From contig CAWCTD010000003.1 of assembly GCA_963798455.1 (NCBI GenBank), positions 372,001 to 436,000 of the forward strand: DNA of 64,000 bases, given 5' to 3'. This DNA is from CAWCTD01 sp963798455 (GTDB lineage Bacteria > Acidobacteriota > Terriglobia > Bryobacterales > Bryobacteraceae). This document shows, one piece after another, positions 58,850 through 64,000 of this stretch. The position numbers and the translations under genes are program-made. Under the pieces are notes generated by a model. The model was not told the DNA's origin. It searched no databases and saw only the letters and a list, made by a program, of their open reading frames with translations. The stretch's first letter is position 1; each line of letters begins with the position of its first letter.

Positions 58850-59130
58850 AGCGTCAGGACTGCCTGGCGCAGGCGCGGATGTTGCTGGAGAAGCCGCAGA
58901 TAGAGGGCTTCATCGGGGCCCATCTTGGCGCGGACGATAGCCATGATTACCTTCTTGTCGGCTTCGGGCCGGTCCGCCAGATCGGGGATCTGGTCCAGCA
59001 CCTGGGGTCCTCCGCTGCCAGCACTCGCGCCACTTCGGGCAACACCGGGCGAAATGCCGGTTTGCGGTAGAACCGAAAAGCGTCGGAGGCGATGAGCTCT
59101 TGGTTGTCCAGGCCGATAGGGTGACGGGGA
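58850..59130 (-). pseudogene. Decayed, internally deleted copy of the gene at the right edge
   Basis: The sequence matches two separated parts of the protein encoded at 62602-64000. First IGLDNQELIASDAFRFYRKP and FRPVLPEVARVLAAEDPR correspond to its IGLDNEEAIASGAFWFYRKL region. After a frame change come VLDQIPDLADRPEADKKVIM and AKMGPDEALYLRLLQQHPRL, corresponding to its last 60 residues. About 80 residues between them are missing and the start is absent. The copies are in the same orientation, on each side of the SBBP gene. Confidence 0.65.
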
Positions 59131-59189
59131 GGACTAGTGCCCGAGACCGGCGCGCGCTGGCGTGGCCCACGCAAGGGCAGACGGCGGAG

Positions 59190-62100
59190 TTACGTCCCCC
59201 CCACTGTAACCGTCACCGTGTTGGCCGTCTTGCCGTCGACGGTCAAGGAAATCGGCACCTCGCCCCCCCCGGCCATGGCTCGCGGCAATTCGACCTTTAA
59301 CTGGTCTAGCCCTGCGGGGGTACCCTGCGGCCCCAGGTAGTTCGCCTGCACTTGGATGCTCCCGATTATCACGTTGACCTCGCCCAGGCTGGTGCGGTTC
59401 CTAAACCCCGTGCCGTACAGCAGCAGGAAGATACGATCGGTAGGAGCGCCAAAATCGGTTGGTTGGCCCACCCACTTCCCTTGCGCGCCGTCGTAGCGCA
59501 CGATGTCGAGAGGCGTCTGCACTCCGCTCGCGCTGACGCGGACGGCATTGCCAGCCGCAACTCCTCGGCCGTCTGCATTCATGGAGAACAGTCCGGGGCA
59601 GACGCTCTCGATGACGACATTGGCAGTCTGGACTCTGGCGTCTGAGCCCGTGATTCGGATGGTAGCCGGGCCGCCCTGGGTCTCGCTCGGCAGGTAAAAG
59701 TAGATCTGCTGGGCAGACGTGAAGAACAGAGGCGCGGGGCGCTCGGTTCCTGGGCTATCCTGGACAGTCAATGTGACTCCGCCCAGCTTGGTAGGCAGCG
59801 AGGCGGAAACGGGGGCGTACGTGCCGATGGCAAAACCCTGCCCACTCACAGACGCAATCATGCCGGGCGCCAGGCAGCCGGTCCGGCGACTTGCTGCAGA
59901 TAACACAGCGACAGGCGGCGCCGTGCGCTGTGCGGTCAAGGTGAAGACCACTGGAGTAACGTTTGGGGCGGTGACGTTGATGGTTATGGTTCCGGCCGCA
60001 GTCGGCGTCGCGAAGCTGGAGGCGCGCCCGTCGGCGCCCGTTCGAACGCTGCCTGGAGCTAGATTAGCGCCGGTACTGGAGAATGTCACCGTCGCGCCGG
60101 CGACAGGCGCACCTCCGTCACGCAATTCAACTATGATTGGGGCGGGAAGCGCAGCGCCTATCGTACCTGTCTGGCCGTTGCCCGAGACGATGGACAGCGT
60201 CAGGGCCGCCTGCACAGCGATGTCGAGTTTCGCCATGAAGGTATCGGACGGTCCGCTAAGCCCAGGCTGAAACGAGCCGCTGGTGGTGGGGAAATTGGCA
60301 GACCGTGTGGCCCCGGCTACGTACGCGAACCCGCTCTTGTCCAGAGCGATTCCGAAGCAGGCGTCGAGTTCGCCGCCCCCAAGATAAGTCGAAAACGGGA
60401 GCCCCGTTCCCACAGGATTCAGCACGGTCACAAAGCAGTCCGTCGTGCCACCATAGGCCCTTTGGATCGCGTCAGCCGACACTGGGAAATTTGGCGAATC
60501 GGTCTGCCCCGCCACGTAGGCGTTGCCAGCGGGATCTACCGCCACCTTGTATGCCCTCTCCGAGCCACTTCCGCCCAAGAGTGTGGCATAGAGCGGTATG
60601 CTGCCGGACGGGTCAAGCTTGAGGGCAAAGGCGTCCTCGCCGCCTTTGTGGACCGCTTGAAACGCTCCCGTCGTAGGCGGGAAGTTGGCCGACACAGTGT
60701 AGCCCACCACGTAGGCGTTGCCGAGCGCGTCGATCGCCAGGCCTACTGGGGCGTCTAAGCCACTGCCGCCGAACCGAGACGAGTAAACGAGAGCTGAGCC
60801 GGCACTGTTGAGCTTCGCCACAAAGGCGTCCTTTTGACCTCCGGCGGTTCGGTACGCACCAGGCGTCGTTGGGAACGCTTGTGACTCTGTCCAGCCCGCG
60901 ACGTAGGCGTTCCCCGCGGCATCCACCGCGATGTCCGTCGCACCTTCCTTGCCCTCCCCACCCAGAAATGTGGAGTAGGCCAGGCTGGCGCCTGTCGGCT
61001 CCAGTTTCAGCACGAAGTCATCGAGTCCGCCGCCGCTTGTGGTCTGAAATGCGCCCACTGTTGTCGGAAAGCTGGAGCCCGACAAGGTGTCCCCCACGGC
61101 ATAAACCGCGCCCTTCGAGTCCACCTTCAATGCGTCGACTTCGTCGTGGTCGTGCGAGGAACCCGAGATATAAGTCGAGAAGACGAGCTGCGAGCCTCTG
61201 GGGCTCAGCTTGGTAATGAAGCCATCGCCCGAGCTGCCGTCGTTGGTTGTCGGTTGAAAGGCTCCTGCGGTTGTCGGAAGGTTGTGGGAGGTTGTATACC
61301 CGCCGACGTAGGCGCTGCCCGCGCTGTCCACGGCGATGGATACGCTTTGCACGGTGCCGTCGCCCCCGTGCAGGTAGGTCGCGTAGTCGAGAGCCGTCCC
61401 CGTCGGATTCAGCTTGGCGACGAACGCGCTGAGGCCATTGGGGCCCGCGGTCCCCTGGTACGGCGCGGACACGGGGAAATTCGTCGAGGTCGTGACCCCC
61501 GTGACGTACGCGCTACCGGAACTGTCGACCGTCATCGCGATGGCGGCCTCCGTGTCGCTTCCCCCCAGCAGCGTGGAGTAGGTCAGGGTGGGATCGATTA
61601 CTAGTGGGCGCTTGCGGTCATAGTCCTGCACCTGGAAGCCCACCTGCCGCTCGCCGAGCAGTACGTGGGTGGCTTGAATCCGCTTGAGCTCACCGTCGAT
61701 TTCCTGGTACACCGACGGGCTATGCTGGCGTACCTCTCCCAGTGCGGTGCGCAACACAAGGTCCCCGCCAGGTCCGACGCGCAGGTCCTCGACCCCTTCG
61801 TAGGCGAGCCGGATGGAGTCCGGGTTGGCGCCAGGCGCGACGACGAAATCGAATTCCAGTTCGCGCTGGTTGCCGTAGTAGACTAGGTCCACGCCCGCAT
61901 ACACGCCCTCGACGCGAACGCTACGGTAGGTCGGGATGTCCGTGTGCCAGCCTGCCGGGTCGCGTCCTGAGAAGTAGTTCACCTTGCCGGGGAGAAGACC
62001 ATCCCCCCGGATTTGAGCTGTGCTATCGGATCCTACCAACCGGATCCGCACGAGCCCGAACCGTCTCTCGCCGGTGGATTCCCCGGGCATAGCTCTCGCC

Positions 62101-62387
62101 TCCCGAATCGGTCCCGCCTCTTCCCGCCGGCTCAAGGCCAGGATCACCTCGGTCGGCGTCAGCAGCATGCTGTACCCGCTGCCGCGCGCCAGGAACCTGG
62201 CGGATGGATCAGCTTGGCCCCAATTGGCCTCGAAGCTCAACTCGAGTCGGCCGTACAATTCATCGAGCCGGTGCTGTCCCTGTTCAGCGGCTGCGATCAA
62301 ACCGCCGGCAGGTGTCATGAAACCGCCCAACGCCAGAGCGAGAGCCAGTCCAGCCTTCAACGGCTTTTGCGTCTGTTTACGTCCCAT
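59190..62387 (-). CDS. Exported SBBP beta-propeller-repeat protein with Ig-like and Solibacter C-terminal domains
   Basis: A 1065-residue protein from the ATG at 62387 (AAGGGG upstream). The signal peptide is residues ~1-34 (AGLALALALGGFMTPAGG). An N-terminal globular domain (DUF7948-like; VNYFSGRDPAGWHTDIPTYR then SVRVEGVYAGVDLVYYGN) is followed by about ten ~60-residue SBBP repeats with the consensus 'S.....AVD..GNAYV.G.T.S..FPTT.GA.Q....G..D.FV.KL...G..L.YST.LGG'. Next comes an Ig-like (Big_1-type) strand set (GNGQTGTIGAALPAPIIVEL), then the C-terminal domain that starts GCLAPGMIASVSGQGF, typical of Solibacter. It is a surface or secreted adhesin/binding protein; function unknown. Repeat units are recently homogenised, so assembly should be checked. 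Confidence 0.85.
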   Translation of the reverse strand: MGRKQTQKPLKAGLALALALGGFMTPAGGLIAAAEQGQHRLDELYGRLELSFEANWGQADPSARFLARGSGYSMLLTPTEVILALSRREEAGPIREARAMPGESTGERRFGLVRIRLVGSDSTAQIRGDGLLPGKVNYFSGRDPAGWHTDIPTYRSVRVEGVYAGVDLVYYGNQRELEFDFVVAPGANPDSIRLAYEGVEDLRVGPGGDLVLRTALGEVRQHSPSVYQEIDGELKRIQATHVLLGERQVGFQVQDYDRKRPLVIDPTLTYSTLLGGSDTEAAIAMTVDSSGSAYVTGVTTSTNFPVSAPYQGTAGPNGLSAFVAKLNPTGTALDYATYLHGGDGTVQSVSIAVDSAGSAYVGGYTTSHNLPTTAGAFQPTTNDGSSGDGFITKLSPRGSQLVFSTYISGSSHDHDEVDALKVDSKGAVYAVGDTLSGSSFPTTVGAFQTTSGGGLDDFVLKLEPTGASLAYSTFLGGEGKEGATDIAVDAAGNAYVAGWTESQAFPTTPGAYRTAGGQKDAFVAKLNSAGSALVYSSRFGGSGLDAPVGLAIDALGNAYVVGYTVSANFPPTTGAFQAVHKGGEDAFALKLDPSGSIPLYATLLGGSGSERAYKVAVDPAGNAYVAGQTDSPNFPVSADAIQRAYGGTTDCFVTVLNPVGTGLPFSTYLGGGELDACFGIALDKSGFAYVAGATRSANFPTTSGSFQPGLSGPSDTFMAKLDIAVQAALTLSIVSGNGQTGTIGAALPAPIIVELRDGGAPVAGATVTFSSTGANLAPGSVRTGADGRASSFATPTAAGTITINVTAPNVTPVVFTLTAQRTAPPVAVLSAASRRTGCLAPGMIASVSGQGFAIGTYAPVSASLPTKLGGVTLTVQDSPGTERPAPLFFTSAQQIYFYLPSETQGGPATIRITGSDARVQTANVVIESVCPGLFSMNADGRGVAAGNAVRVSASGVQTPLDIVRYDGAQGKWVGQPTDFGAPTDRIFLLLYGTGFRNRTSLGEVNVIIGSIQVQANYLGPQGTPAGLDQLKVELPRAMAGGGEVPISLTVDGKTANTVTVTVGGT

Positions 62388-62601
62388 GTTTCCCCTTACC
62401 GCCCGTCCTCGAGACGGCGAATCCACGCTGCAGCTCTTAGCCGAGATTGCGCTTCGGTTTTCTGGCAACCGCGGGTCGTACCGGCAGTCTCCATATCAGT
62501 CTGAGATGTCCAGTTCAGTATATATCCTGCTGCCGATCTTTGAGCCTGACAGCCGCACTTTCTTCCCTGGTGAGCACTTCGCGCGAGATAAATGACTGTC
62601 T

Positions 62602-64000
62602 CTATTTTTCGTGCTTACGGCTTCCCAGCGTCAGGAATGCCTGGCGCAGGCGGGGGTGGTGCTGGAGGAGGCGCAGGTAGAGGGCTTCATCGGGGCCCAT
62701 TTTGGCGCGGATGATGGCCATGATTACCTTCTTGTCGGCGTCGGGCCAGTCCGCCAGATCGGGGATCTGGTCCAGCACCTGGGCCATGTTCATGAACTCG
62801 CGGTGGGCGCCCACCCGAACTCCGAGTGCCTTGGCGACCCGGGCCGCCGCCTCCTCCGGGTTGCTCCGCTGCGAGGCCAGCGCCAGGTTGCGCACGCTGA
62901 AGCGGTCCCAGTCGCCCCGCGGAGCACCGGACATCTCGAAGATGAGATGGCCCGCGGCCAGCCGCCGCAGCGTGGGCGCGGCACTCCGATAACCGGCCCG
63001 CTTGGACATCCTGGACTCTTCCCCCTCCAGCACCCGCGTCACCTCCGGCAACACGGGGCGAAATCCCAGTTTGCGGTAGAACCAGAAAGCGCCCGAGGCG
63101 ATGGCCTCTTCGTTGTCCAGGCCGATCTGATAGGGGTCGATGGAGAAACAGGTTGTTCCCAGCAACTGGTGAAGCAAGCGCAGCACCCGAGCAAAGATCC
63201 ACGCCGTCTCACCTTCGCGGAAGGTGTAGTACAGGTTGAAGCCGATCTCCATCCGGTCGAACAGGGACAAGGTCTCGTAGTAGCCGGTGGGGACGCCGTT
63301 CTTGAACATCATGGCCGCATGGTAGGCGCGCAGGGGCAGCCTCCACTTCGGTGGAACGCCACACACGTAGATCGCTAGGCCGCGGCCGGCATCCACGTGC
63401 AGGACGTTTGCCGGGTCGCCGTAGGTGAAGCCGTGAAGCTCCCGATAACGGCTGGCGGAAGTAGCCAGCGCCATGTTCAGGAACGCCTGCCCGCCTTCCA
63501 GGTCAAGCTGCTTGACTTCCAGCGGCGGGGAGTGGAGTTCGCGGTCCAGGGAAATCCGCGACCGGGAAATCAAGGGCTCCGTGTGGTAGAACACCTGGCG
63601 CGGCGAGCGGCTGACCGCGGTACGGGCGGCATGAGACTCCCCGAGTTCCCAGCGCACGGGCAGCACCAGGGAGGCGTAGAGGTCCGCCTTCTCCTTGGGC
63701 GAGACCGGCAACGCCTCCAGGCGGGCCAGCAGCCATTCCAGTGCCTCGCCGCGGCCGCCTGCCGCGCGATGGAGCCATTCCAGATAGGGGATGTGGGGCT
63801 CCACCATCAAGTCTTCCTCGACCAGCGGGAACAGCTTGCGCCAGGCCGGGGCGAGGCGGTCGTCCGGTTCGAAGCAGTCGTCGTCGATACGGAGCCGCCC
63901 GGGTTCCAGTGCCACAAGGCGCCGCGCGACATCGTAGCTGAAGATCGCCGAGAACGCAGTCCCCGTGATACCGGAAACTTCAGGTTCCTCGAAGGGAGCG
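62602..64000 (-). CDS. Acidobacterial conserved protein, N-terminus outside window
   Basis: The frame stays open from the stop at 62602 to the right window edge, giving at least 466 residues; the GTG at 63915 is not a natural start, since the same frame continues upstream to the edge. The protein has no signal peptide or membrane helix in the visible part. The central region (about 190-320 from the GTG) has PPKWRLPLRAYHAAMMFKNG, YYETLSLFDRMEIGFNLYYT and GLDNEEAIASGAFWFYRKLG, which is GNAT-like (acetyltransferase 'FY.KLGF.P'). The C-terminus is helical. I do not know its function. A decayed copy lies beyond the SBBP gene. Confidence 0.65.
   Translation of the reverse strand, partial: APFEEPEVSGITGTAFSAIFSYDVARRLVALEPGRLRIDDDCFEPDDRLAPAWRKLFPLVEEDLMVEPHIPYLEWLHRAAGGRGEALEWLLARLEALPVSPKEKADLYASLVLPVRWELGESHAARTAVSRSPRQVFYHTEPLISRSRISLDRELHSPPLEVKQLDLEGGQAFLNMALATSASRYRELHGFTYGDPANVLHVDAGRGLAIYVCGVPPKWRLPLRAYHAAMMFKNGVPTGYYETLSLFDRMEIGFNLYYTFREGETAWIFARVLRLLHQLLGTTCFSIDPYQIGLDNEEAIASGAFWFYRKLGFRPVLPEVTRVLEGEESRMSKRAGYRSAAPTLRRLAAGHLIFEMSGAPRGDWDRFSVRNLALASQRSNPEEAAARVAKALGVRVGAHREFMNMAQVLDQIPDLADWPDADKKVIMAIIRAKMGPDEALYLRLLQHHPRLRQAFLTLGSRKHEK

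Overview
The window looks like a chromosomal segment of a GC-rich acidobacterium, most likely of the Solibacter/Bryobacter group. Three things point there: an Oar-type TonB receptor with a carboxypeptidase-regulatory front domain; many sugar enzymes carrying twin-arginine (Tat) leaders; and an SBBP-repeat protein ending in what I recognise as the Solibacter C-terminal domain (TIGR03437 type). This is recognition from memory, not a search.

Layout. 1-6.6 kb: a cut-off metallo-beta-lactamase-fold gene, an IS1380 relic, a fucose-type symporter (fucP), two separated pieces of large alpha/beta hydrolases, an exported mutarotase-like protein and a PfkB sugar kinase. 7.2-17 kb: a one-directional sugar/uronate block (TonB receptor, AGE-family epimerase, DUF362 protein, three tandem mannonate-dehydratase-like genes), mostly with Tat leaders. 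17-19 kb: a recombination scar with an enolase-superfamily leader relic, a serine recombinase and a chimeric transposase/integrase fragment. 19-32 kb: carbohydrate and housekeeping genes (exported TIM-barrel isomerase, glgC, PIG-L deacetylase, bacterioferritin, rfbB, rfbC, galT, ilvD, a DUF1080 lipoprotein, and a Gfo/Idh oxidoreductase coupled to an aldo/keto reductase). 32-37.5 kb: a methyltransferase, then a lower-GC accessory island with an IS1595 transposase, a ParA ATPase and two unknown genes in tight coupling. 37.5-42.5 kb: carB with at least 19 single-base indels, and a two-gene ABC exporter. 42.5-49.7 kb: an M49-like lipoprotein peptidase, then clpB-hsp20-lon behind a consensus promoter. 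49.7-56.2 kb: two glycosyltransferases, then yebC, ruvC, a small exported protein, deoB (two frameshifts) and tpiA packed together. 56.2-64 kb: an AbiEii-like relic, an F420-dependent-type reductase, trmO, a small exported protein, and the SBBP protein flanked on both sides by copies of one acidobacterial gene (one decayed, one running off the window end).

How it fits together. The first 32 kb reads as a carbohydrate-utilisation region: outer-membrane uptake, probable periplasmic isomerisation/dehydration by Tat-exported enzymes, inner-membrane symport, and cytoplasmic phosphorylation. The DUF1080, Gfo/Idh and TIM-barrel isomerase genes would suit oxidation and cleavage of glycosides through 3-keto intermediates. 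The best candidate for an undescribed system is the three-gene ParA cassette at 34496-36609. Several disrupted genes (carB, deoB, the first mannonate-dehydratase-like gene) carry only single-base indels in otherwise well-conserved sequence, so consensus error must be excluded before calling them pseudogenes.
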